Below are positions 36,973 through 51,320 of a stretch of DNA of 64,000 nucleotides, one piece after another. Numbering within the stretch: position 1 is the stretch's first letter; the number at the start of each line of letters is the position of its first letter. Below the pieces are notes generated by a model that saw only the letters and a list, made by a program, of their open reading frames with translations, was not told the origin of the DNA and searched no databases. This DNA is from Annona cherimola (lineage: Eukaryota; Streptophyta; Magnoliopsida; Magnoliales; Annonaceae), in NCBI GenBank assembly GCA_030490835.1, contig CM059971.1, positions 7,506,938 through 7,570,937 of the forward strand, written 5' to 3'. Made by a program: the position numbers and the translations under genes.

Positions 36973-37303
36973 TTATCTACGGCGCACTCTACTACTCCAT
37001 CCATATCAATTATTTAAAGGATATTCATATCCGTCAACCGCAAATTGACGAATTCATATTCGAAAGTAGAGATTGCCGGCGAAACAGAAGCGTAATATAA
37101 TAGATAAAACCGATGACAGGCCATAATCACTCACCATCTACTAAACCGGCCACATTGTGTTATTGACAAGTCATTTGTTGTGTTATTATATGGACTATGA
37201 GACAAATCCGGCCACATCTCCTCCGGTGAGAATTTGACATGGGGTCCAAATGCAGGCCTGTTGCTACTACAGGTAGGATTTTAAATTGGTGTTTTTCTAC
37301 TCT

Positions 37304-37599
37304 CTTTTTTTTTTTTTTTTTTTGATTGGTACAATTTATATGTATCTCAACACATTATATTTAAAGATCTGAGACATTCTTACAAATATAAGGGACACAC
37401 ATATCCCAAAGAACTCTGGAGACACAGCTCCACGAAAGAATAAGGAAGACATAGCTTCCAACAACCACCTTGGAGACCACCAGCTCCCACGCTCCACCAT
37501 CCGGGAGACCACATTTCTGCTCCTACTAAATTTTCCGCCCGCAGCGCGATTCGAACCTCCCTGCTGCCAGCGCACATTTTTGTGCCACCGACAGCCACA
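37304..37599 (-). mobile_element. tRNA-derived SINE
   Basis: 296-bp insertion with a 12-bp target duplication TTTTTCTACTCT (37292-37303 and 37600-37611). On the minus strand it begins with a tRNA-like region: an A-box-like TGGCTGTCGGTGG (37585-37597) and a B-box GGTTCGAATCG (37547-37557), the RNA polymerase III promoter elements. It ends in a ~19-bp poly(A), seen as T's at 37305-37323. The paralogous flank near 8960-8985 has the uninterrupted site. The open frames across it are incidental. Confidence 0.93.
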
Positions 37600-40500
37600 T
37601 TTTTCTACTCTTATGTATATAGTTTCGGCAAAATTATGAGAGTATCACGAATTTTTACAAAATTGTATCCCTAGTCATTCCTTAATCCTTACCTGTACAA
37701 TTTTCCAGAAATTGTAGCGTATAACTTTTTTTAAAAAAAATCTGAAAATGGCAAAAACATCGTTGCAAATAAATAAAATTAAGTAAGGCAAGAAATTACA
37801 TTTAAAATAAATTTTTTTATTTTATACAAATATTATTCACATTAGATAGATCCAATACACGTCCGAACTCGGTTACGTACATGATAATATATGTTTTTGA
37901 TTGCGCATCACGATGTATTTAAGCTAAAGTACATTATTCATTTATTTTGGTTATTTTATTTTATTTATTTTATAATAAACATGTTTCTAAGCGTATTTAA
38001 TCGATAAACTAAGTTTTGTCATTTTACAATACTTTCATATATTTATTTTTAAAAATTTTTATCTATAAAAATCATCAATTTCAGGAGCATTTAAATCATT
38101 TTTCACTTGTTAGAACTTGAGTTTTAAAATATCATAAATAAATGCATAAAAAGTATTATAAAATAGCAAAATTTGACATATAGATTAGATAACTAAAAAA
38201 CCAATAATACAACTCATTGTAAAAAAAAAAATAATACATTTGAACTTAATATAGTTATGATGCACACAATCGGGCTCCATATTGTCACATTAAGTACATC
38301 TCTTTCATGCGATGAATATTTCAAAAATAAAAATTTTGTATCGTAAAGATAATTTCTTAAAATTTATAATTTTATTTATTTCCAAGAGTATTTTCATCAT
38401 TTTTCAAAAAATTGTCAAAAGTAATATACTTACAATTTAAGACGTGTGGGTATAGATATATTTTTTTGAAAATTCATGATATGACTACAATTTTGCCCAA
38501 ACTCATTATATTATTTCAAAGCATGTTAATTTCAAAAGTTAAAAGTGTGATATATGTTGGGAACTTGTTTCAATGAAGCAGGGTGCATTGAAATTTTAAT
38601 ACACCCTGTTGCAAAATCCTATTTTTTTAATATTTTTTGAAACTCTTTTTATAAAAATGTTAATCTAGGTGTATTTATTATGTATATCAATTTTTACTAT
38701 TTTTGGAGATTTTTAGATTTTTTTTTAGATTTTTAAAAATCAGTAGCATTTTTAATAATTTAAAATTACTAATGCCACTGGTTTTCAAAAATCTAAAAAA
38801 ATATCTACAAATTTACAAAAATGGTAAAAGTTGATACACATGTTAAATACACTTAGATTAATAGTTTTATAAAAAAAATTTCAAAAAAAATTAAAAAATG
38901 AATTTTACAGCAGGATGTATTGAAATTACCTGTTGCACTGAATCATCGCCCTGTTTGTCGAGCTCAAAAAAACGTGAGATATGTAAGCTTGCCTTTTAAA
39001 CTTTAAGAAAAAAGGGATTTCCCCATCACATAATTTTGGAATATTTTATTTCTCCATATTTCCTAAATCTTTGTGTTTTTTTCCTTCCTTGATTTCTGGG
39101 ACAGAAAACCTTCACGGGAGACATAGCATCACAATTCCGGATCTCAGTGGCTTGGCTTGCATTTTCTCTTTCAAGATGCGTGCAAAAGTAAGGGACGCAT
39201 CCAGCAAAGGCTAAGGATGCAAATTCTTATTTACTACCAGGAAATTTTCAAATAAACCTTCAAATTTTTAAATTAAATTAGATATGTACAACTTATTAGT
39301 AACTAACTCTAGTTGTAACTTATAATAAAATATTATTAAATAAAAATAATAACAAAAACCAATTGAATACAAAAGTTTAGAGGGGAATTCCCAAATATAT
39401 TACAAAATTTACCCTAATTCCTTATACACTTACAAAATTTAAAAATTCTTCTTATACCTTCCAATATATTATGAATTAAGGACAAATACAGTGTGCATGT
39501 GAAAATTTTCTATGATAAGATCTTGACAGTTCAATAGTTTTCATTTGAGGAATAATTATTAGTTTTTAACTTGTAGATATTGAACATCCAAATTAGCAGA
39601 GTCCATACCAATAGCACGCTGAATTAGCTATAAATATAAGACATATATGGGCACTGCTTGTATATAATTAGGTGACATAGAACCAATTTCATGTAATCTC
39701 TTTTTTTTTTTAAAAGAAATGATTGAAGTAAAATTAAATTCATTCATTATATTTAAAATTATTTATTTAATTAAGAGACCAAGTTTCATCCAATTCATAT
39801 TTGTTCAGAAAAGATACATTCATGTGCAAATCAGGAAAAATACTTAAATCTATTCACATATGTATTAGAATATAATAATATTTTATAAAATCATTTATCC
39901 ACGTAGTAATAGTATTTTACATAGTTTGGATGTTGAAAATACTACTTTAAAATTATTTTTAAGTATTAAATCATTTTATTATATTGATTTTGCATATTTA
40001 TAAATGAGGCACATACATTGTGATACAAAAAAAATGAAATGATCTTTATGATAATATAAATGATGTTAAATATAATAGATAGAGTTGATTATTTATCAGC
40101 CATCAATATATTAAAAATGAGGGGGTTACATAAGAGGTGTTTCATAGAAGCAAGCTCGGCTACCCTCTGCTTCTTTATAGCTGAGTTACATTTAAATGAT
40201 TTTGTGTAACTCTTTCATTTTTTAAGATGTTAATGATTGATACAAAATCCAATTTATTCATTGCATGAACATGAAATATAGTTATGTTAAGGTCTAAATT
40301 AAGAAAAAAAACTTAGATCCACCAAATATATATTAAAATGTAATAGTACTGTATAGAATTGTTTATTTATATAGTAATGATATTTTATATGGTTTACATA
40401 TTGAAAATACTAGGTAGAAACCATTTTTTAGTATTAAATTATTTTATTACCATGACTTCACACTTTCATAGATAAGGCCCGATATAGCAATACTAAATAA

Positions 40501-41944
40501 ATGAGCGATAATAAAGATGATGTTAAATACAATTGGTAGAATGGATTTTTTCATTAATCATAAAAATATTAAAAATAAAATAATCATCTAAAAAAGGTTT
40601 AATAGAAACAGAGCTATATATATTGATGACCGAGAAGCTACATTAGTGAGCTAAGTTAAAGATGTTGATAAGCGGATAGATAGGTATTTCTCGGTCTAGT
40701 TCTCAATTTCCCCATGTGAACCATCGGACACTTATTCAGATACAATAAATGAGAGTACGTTTATAGCACCATTTGCACCATCATCCATTACTTGGTCAAG
40801 TTACTATTAGATGCTAATTACATGAATCAATGGGTCAATACTTCTTGTCTTTTAAAATTACCATCTGAACCCTTTATAGGTCAAGCCACTCATTAAAAAA
40901 AAAGATAATTAATATACGGCATGTTTGGCAACACACAAAACTTTTTAATTTAAAATTTTTCATCTTTTGTAATTATCCTATTTTTTAATTATTTTTTACA
41001 TTGTTCCATAAATTATCTTACTTTTCAATCATTTCTACAAAACTACCTATACAACTAATCTATCTATTTTAACATTAAAAATTTTATTATTTCCCAAAAA
41101 ATACTACCGAAGATGGCAATACGTGAACTATCGTTCGCATGTGCCTAGCTAGTGTTCCTCCGGTGAGAATTTGACACGTGCTAGTCTTGCACGTGCAGTC
41201 CGTATGCATAGTAGTATTTTCCAATATATTTTCTTATATATATATGTTGAACACCGATATGGGCTACATTAGTGAGCGATGTTAAAGATGCTGCCCTGTT
41301 CCCCATATGAATCATTCTACACGCAAATCTAGATTGTGAGAAATGAATGGATGTCTATTGTCACCACGTCGACCATAATCCATTAATTAGTGAAGCTACT
41401 ATTAAAAGCTTACATGAATGGATGGATCCATATTTATAGTCTTTCTACGACCACTATCTTAACCCTTCATAGGTCAAGTCACACTTTAAAAAGTTAGTCA
41501 AAATAATATAATGCTGATAGCTACTCTTAAAAAATTAATCAATATGGTATAATGCTGATAGCTAAATACGTTGACCGATGTTTTGTCGCTAAGCAGTAGT
41601 GCATGCTGCTCTAGATGCTCATCCATGCTGTGAGCGGTTCAAGCTACTCTCCAGATACTCTTCAATGTCTGGCTCGACATGGAGCGTTCGCATGTGGTAT
41701 TATTTTTTTATTACTACTTACATAATGCGACAACTGATATGATATTATAAGTATCTTTACAACCCTCACACCTCACACTGTAGAAGAAATTTTATAAATA
41801 CATGGGGTACATCTCTAAATGAAAACCGTACTTTTAGGGGAAATTTTTTTATACAACTTACACCTAGCAGACTTCAAAATAGCGCCAGCAATAGCACGTA
41901 CCATCTTGCCGTAGGCACCGTGGCCTAGATGGCATTTTAGAAGA

Positions 41945-42215
41945 TGTTTGTTACAGTGTTATTTTTTTGTGAGGAACGGTGGGATGAGATGGAAAGTGTG
42001 AAATGAAATGTTTTAAAAATTACGTAATTAATATAAATTAAGAAAAATAAAAGTAGAATAAACAGAGTAGTTGAAGTATAATAAGAAAGTGAAATGATTT
42101 GAATGCGAAGCAAAAGAGTAAAAATACCACTTGATTGATGAATTAGTGAGCGTGGGAATTAGTGCCTTCACGTTTCTCCATGCCACATTTCTCACACGTG
42201 TTACCAAACAAGCTC
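41945..42215. mobile_element. M2 MITE, copy B
   Basis: GTTTGTTACAGTG at the left and GTGTTACCAAACAAGC at the right form inverted ends. Homologous in position to 10884-11130 in copy A, which has lost the right end. Confidence 0.6.
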
Positions 42216-43189
42216 TACAATTTGTGCTTTTTGTATGGTAACTGTATAGTTTTGTCAAAATTATAGAAATATCACAATTTTTTTAAAAAATTGTATCTCT
42301 GCCTGTACAATTTGCCATAAATTGTGACATATTTGAAAATGACAAAAATGTACTTGCAAATAAATAAAATTACATAATGCATGAAATCACATTCAAAATA
42401 AAATTTATTATTTTTCTTCATAAACTACATTTACGTATTTTTAAAAAAAATCTGTTTTGGGAGCATTTAATTGGTTTATCAACTCTTAAAAAACTTGATT
42501 TATATATACACATATCTAAAATGGCTAAAATACTCATATGTTAAAAATGTAATATATATATATATACACACATTTAAAATGGTAAATTTTAGTTTATACA
42601 TTAAATACATCTATATTAACAACGTGAAAAAAGTAAAAACAAATATTAAATAATTTTTTTGAGGTGGGTAAAATAATGGCTTACTTGGCCTAACTAACAG
42701 TATCACTTCTTTTTTATACTATTATTTGTTTTCAAAGGAATTTTTGTCATTTTTAAAAGAAAATTTAACAAAAGTAATATGCTTATAATTTCAAACACTC
42801 TGTGCGTGTATATATATAATTCTTTGAAATCTCATAATATGCCTTCAATTTGGCCCAAACTAGCAAAAATATGTGCAAAAATTCCCTTTTAAATTTAATA
42901 CAGTTTAAAAGGAATTTAATTATTCATGGGGAACAATGGAATTTGATATTTAATAATATCAATTGAATAAATTTTAATAAAAAAAGTCCATCAAAATGTG
43001 TTGAAATTTAAAGCCGTTAATCCAAATTCAACAAAGATTTTATTAATTAGATTGTATTAGAAACCACTACATTATTTTGAAGCACATTATTTTGGAAAGT
43101 TAAAGTGTGATGTATGTTGACTTAAAAAAAAGTGTTACGTTAAACTCTTTTTTTCATTTTTACTGAAATATGTGTTTTTTCTTATTTTT

Positions 43190-43452
43190 TTAAGGTGTAT
43201 TTGTTTACACCTAAAATTTTTAAATATAAATTTTTTTACTTTGTACGATTATCCTTTTTTTAAATTATTTTTCTCATTTTACTGTACAACTATCCTATGT
43301 TTTAATTATTTCTACATTACTACTCTAAATTTAACTTATCTATTTTAACTATATTGTCTTTACTCCTTATCATTATTCCTATTATACTATATCATTTCTG
43401 TTATTCTAAAAACTTTTACATTAAAATTCTCTCTTTTAAAAATTTTATTACT
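43190..43452. mobile_element. M1 MITE, copy B
   Basis: GGTGTATTTGTTTACACC start and the M1 interior order; homologous to 12096-12413. It lacks the internal 28-bp doubling seen there. Confidence 0.5.
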
Positions 43453-45519
43453 TCTGAGAAATAGCATGACAGTTAAGGATGTAAATGGCTAAACTTGCAT
43501 TTCCTCTCTAAAGAGGTATGGAAATTTAAGGGATGTATCCAACGCGATAAAAGGAAACAAATTCCCATTTACTACTTGTTGTTCGTGTATTGCTTAATGA
43601 AAATGTTTAAAAAATAAAAGAAAAAACTTTTGACTATACGTCCACCCATATAAATCAATTAATTTTTTTGAGGAAAATAAATCAATTAATTCAGTTATGA
43701 AGAGGAAGAATTCGAAAATGTGTGTCACTTATTTAGAGTACAAATAGATAAGAGAAATGATTCTGGCACCCTAGGCTAAGTAATGACCCATCTTAAAAAA
43801 CTCATTTAAAATATATTTTTTACTTTTTTCGTACACTTTTTTATCTAAATATACTTAATGTATAACCAAATTTTATCATTTTTGGATAGATGAATATATC
43901 TTTAAAATTTTTAAATACAAGGGTATTTTAGCTTACCTCCTATGTTTAAAAATCTAAACAAATATATAAATATATCAAAAATTATAAAACTTAATTTATG
44001 TATTAAATACATCTATATTAAGAAGTTTATATGGAAAAAGAAAAAAATTAAATAGATTTTTTTATATGTGCTAAGTAAGCTATTGTGTGGCTCAGGCTAA
44101 CAAGATCATCTCTTTACAAGTAATATATTTATTTAAAAATTAAAATTAACTCTTAACATAGTTTATAATAAAATTAATAACAAAAGCCTATTAAGTACAA
44201 AAATTTTAGAAAATTTTAAAGTTTAAAACGGTTAGAAGGATACAAATTCGCATTTACCACTACTTGTTCAAGTATTGTTTCTTGAAAATTTTCAGAAAAC
44301 AAAAGAAAAAACTTCTATCCATACGTCTGCTTATATAAATCAATCAATTTAGTTGTGAAGATGAAGAATTGGAAAATGTGTATAACTTATTTAGAATACA
44401 AATAAATAGGAGAAATGATTATGCCAGCACAACCTAAGTAATGACTTATTTAACCCAAACCTATTTAAAAACTAGTTTTTGCTTTTTTCGTAAATTAATT
44501 TGTCTAAGTGATTTAATATATAAATCAGGTTTTATTATTTTTAGATAGATGTATATATATTTTAAGATTTTTATATACCGGGTATTTTTAGCCTCCCCAC
44601 TATGTTTAAAAATATTTACACATATCCAAAAATGATAAAATTTAGTTTATATATTAAATACATCTATATTAAGAAGTTTATAGGGAAAAAGCAAAAAAAA
44701 ATTTTAAATGGATTTTTTTATATGGGCTAAGTAAGCCATTATATAGCTTAGGCTATAATATATTTTAATTGAAAACTAAAGTTAACTCCTATCATAGTTT
44801 ATCATAAAATTTTATTAAATAAAATTAATAACAAAAGGCGATTAAGTACAAAATTTTTAGAAAGATTCTTAAATATACTTTAAAAGTTTAATCTTAATTT
44901 CTTATGTACTCATGAAATTCCAAAATAGAAACGATTTTGTTAGCCTGAGCTCAGTAATAACTTCCTTAGTCTGCCTCAAAATTTTCACTTAATATGTTTT
45001 CTTTTTTTTCCATACAATTGTTTATCTAAATGTATTCAATAGATAAACCAAGTTTTACCTTTTTAGATATATATTTTTTAAGCTTTTTAAAATGGCTAAA
45101 ATACTCCTATATTTAAAATTTTAAAATATATATACATATTACTTTGGAGCATATTACTTTCAAAAGTTAAAAGTAGGGAGAAATTCTTTTTATACTCCCA
45201 ACATTTGTACCTAATTCATAATATACCCAGAAATGTTTCACAAATTTTCTTGTGTTTATAACATTTCACCTTAAATTTCTATTATACCTACGTCGTTAAT
45301 ACAATTGTTGTCTATCTTATTGAAAAGATAATTATACCCCTTTAAAAATTTTCTCGTTAAAATAATTCAACCTAAATATGACTCTTAAATTATTTAATAT
45401 CATATATTAATAATTTATTAACATTAATTGAGTTATGTTAAGGTTAAATTATCTTAATTTAAAATTTTTGAATGAGCAAAATTATCTTTTTAATGGGATA
45501 GATAATGGTTGTATTGACA

Positions 45520-47394
45520 GCACGAGCATAAGAGAAATTTATGGTGAAATATTATGAGTATAGTAAAAATTTATAAAATATTATAAGTATATAAGGAATT
45601 AGAAGTAAACAATACGCGGAATAAGAGGAATTTTCCAGTTAAAAGTGTGATGTAAGCTGACCTCAAGAAAAGTGCCACGAGCGGAAGCTTGCCTTTTAAA
45701 CTCTTTGTCAAAGGGACTTCTCCATTGTAGTAATTTTGGAATATTTTATTTCTTTGTAGTTCCTAAAAATTTTGCGTTTTTTCCTTGTATAATTTCTCGG
45801 ATGGAAAACCTTCACGACAGACACAGCATCACAATTCCGGATCTAAGTGGCTTGCCTTCCATTTTCTCTTTGGAGATGCATGGAAAATTAAGGAATGTAT
45901 CCAACAAGGTCCAACGATAAAAATTCTTATTTACTATGAATTAATTAGTAAAATATGTTCACGAAGTAAAACGAAAAAAATACAACTAACTGTAAACATT
46001 AAATAATGTATTTTAACTTAAAATATACTATGATGTATATAATTGGGTACCGTATTTATTATATTAAGTAGATCTATTGAATATTTTCGAAACGAAAATT
46101 TTGTAGTGTAAAGATAATTTCTTTCATTTTGTAATTTTATTAATTTCTAAGGGCATTTTCATCGCTTTTTAAAATTTTTATCAAAAGCGAGATACTTACA
46201 ATTTAAGACAAGTGTGTAGGTATACATGCAATTTTTTAAAAACTCATAATATGGCTGGACTTTCGCCCAAACTAAGTAGGTATAAATACAAAAACTCATT
46301 TTAAAGTAAATGCGGTTTTAAAAAATTTAATTAAGAGCCCATTAAATTCATCGAGAATTTGGTATTTAACATTATCAATTGAATACAATTTAACAGAAAA
46401 TTCCATTAAAACGTATTAAAATTTAAAACCGTTTAACAGAATTTAACAAAAAGTTCATTAGATGGAATTAGAACTCGTTATATTGTTTTGAAGTATATTA
46501 CTTTCAACAGTTAGAGTGTGACGTATGTTGAACTCAAAAGAAGTGAGATATATGTAAGCTTGCTTTTTAAACCCTTGACCAAAGGGATTTGACTTCCCCC
46601 ATCGCTAACTTTGGAATATTTTATTTCTTCGTATTTCCTGAAATCTTTTTGTTTCTTTTTTCTTGTTTAATTTCTCGGATAGAAACCCTTCACCAGTTTT
46701 TCATCAAAAAAAAAAAAAAAAACCCTTCACCAGAGACGGCATCACAATTCCGGATCTAAGTGGCTTAGCTTGCATTTTCTCCTTCAAGATGCATGCAAGA
46801 TTAAGGGACGCATTCAGCAAGGTCAAATGATGAAACTTCCTATTTACTACCAGGAAATTTTTAAATAAACGTCCGGACCGTACGTGTACACACATCAATA
46901 AATTAAATTAGTTATGTATAACTTATTTGTAATTAACTTTAGTCGTAGCTTATAATAAAATATTATTAAATAAAATTAATAACAAAAACCAATTCAATAC
47001 AAAAATTTAGAAGGGAATTCTCAAATATATTACAAATATTAACCCTAATTCCTTATACACTTACAAATTTTTTAAAATTCTTCTAATAGTTGTTAGTACA
47101 TTATGAATTAAGGAAAAATATGGTGGGCAAAAGAAAATTTTCTATAATAGTAATGATGACAGATATCAAGATCTTGACAGTTGGATAGTTTTCCATTGAG
47201 AATTCATTAGCTGTTAGGAAATTTGCAGAAAAAAATATTAAACATCCAAATTATCCTTACTGGTAGAGTCCTTGCCCATATCATAGTACATTAGCTGTAA
47301 ATATAAGATATATATGGCTCCACACGTTGTATACTCCCTGTTTTAAATTTGGAAGAAAATTTATATTTTTGCAAATATATATACATAATAAACA
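45520..47394. repeat. further partial copies of the upstream-flank sequence
   Basis: Includes two copies (about 45805-45935 and 46725-46855) of a ~130-bp U unit with AGCATCACAATTCCGGATCT and AAGTGGCTT. The same unit is seen near 39108-39245 and, more diverged, near 12423, 43470, 53743 and 54680. Stretches at 46000-47330 resemble 38200-39660. No gene is supported. Confidence 0.55.
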
Positions 47395-50300
47395 TTTTTT
47401 AAATTTTTGAATGATAATACATGTTTCGAATATTTGAATTTTGTTATTAATATGTAGAATGCATTCAAGTATGTTATTATTATCAATTCGGAAAGGTTTA
47501 GAAGCAAAAAAATGGGTATTTTGATATTTACAACAAATCGGATGTGAAATTGCGAATTAAGTGTGTAAAATCAATAAAAAGAAAAGGAACAAGCAGCAAA
47601 AAAATTCAGAAAAAATAGTATGCATAGGCCATTGATGTAAGCATGGTCACTCTTTTTTTCTCTAGAAGGTTACACTTGGCTTGTTACTAACCAAGATAAT
47701 TAAACAATTAATTAAAAATTTTAACATATTGAGGTGGCCAACTGTTGGAAATTTTTAGGGCTGGTAAGTAAGGAGAGCTGGACATTTCAGGTCAAAGTAG
47801 AATGTGAGAGAGAGAGAGGAAAAAAAAAGAGGAGATGGGGCCTTAATTAAGTTGATCTCAAACATCAATCATCATCATCATCCAAGTTAATTGTTATTTA
47901 TTTTATATTTTTCTTTCTAAATTAAGCAAGGATCAAGGGTAGAGATAAATCTGGACCATTGAATTTGGGAGAAAATTTTCAGATTTGAAGGAAGTTGATG
48001 TCCATAGCAATTCGATTTATTAAATCTGACGGAAGTCGATTTGAATCTATGAATTAGGATTTTTGGTAATCGGACATGGCCATGATTAGGGGTTGTTACT
48101 TGGAAAAAAATTCTACCTAAAGTTGTGATCAAAGTGGGTTCAAATAGATTATATACCATTGGACAATAAGAGAACGATTTCAACCATTGAATCTATGATT
48201 CTGCGTATAATCTAGATGATCCAAACTGTTAAATGTATGTAAAATTTGTTTTTACATAAATATATGATGTTAGATCATGTGTGGATGCCTTGGTGGATAA
48301 TTAGATTTGAGAATTTTCAAATCTATCTCAATAATCTTTATATCAGTGAAAAGTGTAACCAATTAATCTAAACTGTTAAAAGTTTGATTAAAAATATAAT
48401 CTCATGATTTAAATCATTGACTAAATAAGTTATTTTTATGATATATATATATATGTTAAATATATGATTAGAGTTGTGATTAGTTAACAATTATAACAAT
48501 TTATAAGTTGACTTACACTACCCATGTGGTAAATTTAGAATTAAAAAGAAAAATATAAAATAAATAGTAAACAAATGATTTTTAGTATGAAAATTTTACG
48601 GAGGACTCTTTATATTATCATTAAAGAACAAAAAATGTTTATTGTAAAATGTTTTTTATATTATAAATTAAAAAACCTAGAAAGTTAACTTGAATAGGGT
48701 AGAACGACTGTCAGAACTAGATGTATTAAATGATTTTTATAATTTCTATATAAAGAATTTTGATCTGAAAATTTTATATGATATAAAATACATCCTTAGC
48801 ATCACTCAACAAAAATAGAAAAAAATTTATATGATATAAATATGGGTAATAATTAACGTGATTTAAACCATCCCTAAACTCATATCTCTTCTAGAAGAAT
48901 AAAAATACATAAATAAATATAAATAATTAATATTTTGTGCTAAAAATATTTAACTTAGTTAATTCATGTAGTTATTAATTTATGTTAGAAATTTCAAACT
49001 TAAACTCCTTGTTTTGATTATAACTAAAAATTAAAAGGACTCAATGTTTTTGATTTTAGCAAATATTGGCACTTTGAGGAATAATCAAAACCAAATTTGA
49101 AATTTAAATAAAAATGATCCAAATTGATATGGTTAGCCAAAATATGTAAGCATTGAGTTGATTCATATGAATTTTTTAAAATATTTAAGGAATATTAAAA
49201 ATTAAATTAGATACAAATAGACTATCGAAAATTAATGAGATCAATGGAGAGCCTGCCTTTGATCATGTTAAGTTTTGGAGTTTAAATAATTATTAGTTAG
49301 TAATTAATAATATAAGAATATTGTTTAATAGATAAAATTGAATATTTATAAGATGGGATTGAATACGATGTAAAAAAATACAAATGAAAAGATAAAAGAG
49401 TAATTTGGTAATTTTGTGAAGTGAGTTCTAACTTAAATCAATTTTATCAACTTGGAGAAAGTAATATTTTAGACTTAATGAAATTTATTATAGATGATAA
49501 TTTTGGAATAATTTAATTCATATAAGAAACTGCATGTTGGCTAAATTACAAAATTATAATGTATAGAGATATCTGTACATCTTAGGATAAGACATCATAT
49601 TAGATCATTATTAAAAGAGTTAATTTGAATTAAAATATTAATTAAAGAATATTTTTTTCAGTACGATGATTTGGGCATTGTAGAAAAATACGATATAAGA
49701 ATGAATTCGAGATTTATACAAGGTAAGTAAAACTCTTTTCTTCTCTTTTTGATTTTGTATTGTAAGGTATGGTTACAGACATGAATGTTTTGTATGTTGT
49801 TGCTTTCTAATTTTTAAATTAATAAATGATATAATTTATGATGATTTATTATGATGCTGAGGTTGGCTTTTGTTGATGCTAACATTATGCATTATGACAT
49901 TGACATATCTTGCTTGGTATATTGGCGTATTCATGGGCTATGGTGCTGTTATGGATTTCTAAAGTGCTATTATTGGACCATCAGTGACAATTGTTGGCAC
50001 ATCCTAATTGGGGATCGGGATGTGATAGCTTAGGTGATATTGATTCAAACTTACCTGGCTGATTGGTGAGCTACAAACTTGATTTGTTTGGCCATTGTGA
50101 ATTGAATAATATATATTGTGACCTAGTCTGTACGACTGGTAGCCATCAACATAACGGTTAATGTCAGAGCCGTTCGCGTGACCTGGTGTGGTGTGGTCAC
50201 AGCTATGTCGTGAGCACAACAGGGTATCAGTTACACTTCTGGTTTGGGTGAAGGTGTTTTCTAATCTATCCTTATTGTGTAAGGTTGGTCACTTGAGCTG

Positions 50301-50906
50301 AGATGCAATGATGGCAATCTAGGTTGTACAGTGGGTTGGATTATGGGGTGTGGTACTGAACCTCCTTATTGAATTGGAGGCCTTATTGGATGGATTGGAG
50401 AAATGACATGCATTTGATGCATTGATATGTGCTTGAGCATTAATATATATTTCATATGGATTTAAAATTTATCTGAATTTATGATAATCTATGTTTTGTC
50501 AACTCCTCTAAATATTGTTTACTTAAGTTTTGCTAGTTTACGTTTATATGCTCTAGTTTACTGAGTTTGCATGGACTCATCTTATTTTGTTATAAATTTT
50601 TTAGATAACAGGTATACGGCTGAAGACCGATATGGGGTTGGTGTACCAGATAAGACTAAGACTTGATGGAACTAGATCTAGAATTAGTTATTTATTTTGA
50701 TTTTTTTAAAGCAACGTAGTAAGGATGTGAAGTATGTATTCTATGAATTTAACCACTTGGATCTAGTTTAATTTGAAATTAATGAAACTCTTAGTTATAA
50801 TGATCTATTAAATTATATTATTGCACCTGTTTATATTCCTCTATTATCATTGATCGTGTACTTTTGTAACAATCATTGACTTTGTCGGCGAGGCATTATA
50901 GTTACA
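47395..50906 (+). mobile_element. R repeat, copy ii (longest uninterrupted copy)
   Basis: Non-coding, about 3.5 kb, shared with 24330-32736 (plus) and 19475-20797 (minus). Its 3' end, GACTTTGTCGGCGAGGCATT followed by ATAGTTACA at 50906, coincides with the 3' end of copy iii. The end segment opens TGTAAC (about 50864) and closes GTTACA, as LTR ends often do. Beyond 50906 the sequence resumes the T-repeat-type flank seen near 39690. The left boundary is not defined, and no LTR pair, primer site or retroelement protein was found. Confidence 0.55.
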
Positions 50907-50929
50907 TAGAAGCAATGTTATATAACTCT

Positions 50930-51320
50930 CTTTATTTTTTTATAATGATTGATGCAAAATTTAATCCATTTATTATATTTAATATTATTTATTAACTAAG
51001 AAACTAAGTTGCATCCAAATTACATTTACTCAAAAATAGATATATTCATTATTCACATACGTATTAGAATGTATCTATAATTTATAGAATTATTTATCCA
51101 CATAGTAAAGATATTTCGGATGTTGAAAATATCACATCAAAATTATTTTTAATATTAAATCATTTTATTATGACGATTTTATATATTTATAGATGAGGCA
51201 CGTGCACAATGATACTAAACAAATAAGAAGAACTTTATAATAATATAAATGATGTTAAATATAATAAATAGAGTGGATTATCTATCAACTATCATGATAT
51301 TAAAAATGAATGGTGTTATA
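50930..51320. repeat. T repeat copy
   Basis: TTTATTATATTTAATATTATTTA, TTATCCACATAGTAAAGATATT, TGTTGAAAATATCAC and GATGAGGCACGTGCACAATG follow the T order, closest to 39720-40130. Confidence 0.55.

Larger units (their letters stand above)
36745..45519. repeat. segmental duplication, copy B (RLP upstream flank)
   Basis: Counterpart of 8525-14458, in the same order and orientation, and the fuller version (about 2.5 kb more at 37700-40250). It includes S, T, M1 and M2 elements at homologous places plus a SINE insertion unique to this copy. No gene is seen in these 8.8 kb; the small open frames are not shared with copy A. Confidence 0.8.

Noticed and set aside
37547..37557. A tRNA gene at the GGTTCGAATCG motif
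   Set aside because: No acceptor stem or cloverleaf fits; the motif is the box B of a SINE.
37336..37598. Trp/Gly-rich minus-strand frames as a small gene
   Set aside because: They coincide exactly with the SINE body between its target duplications.
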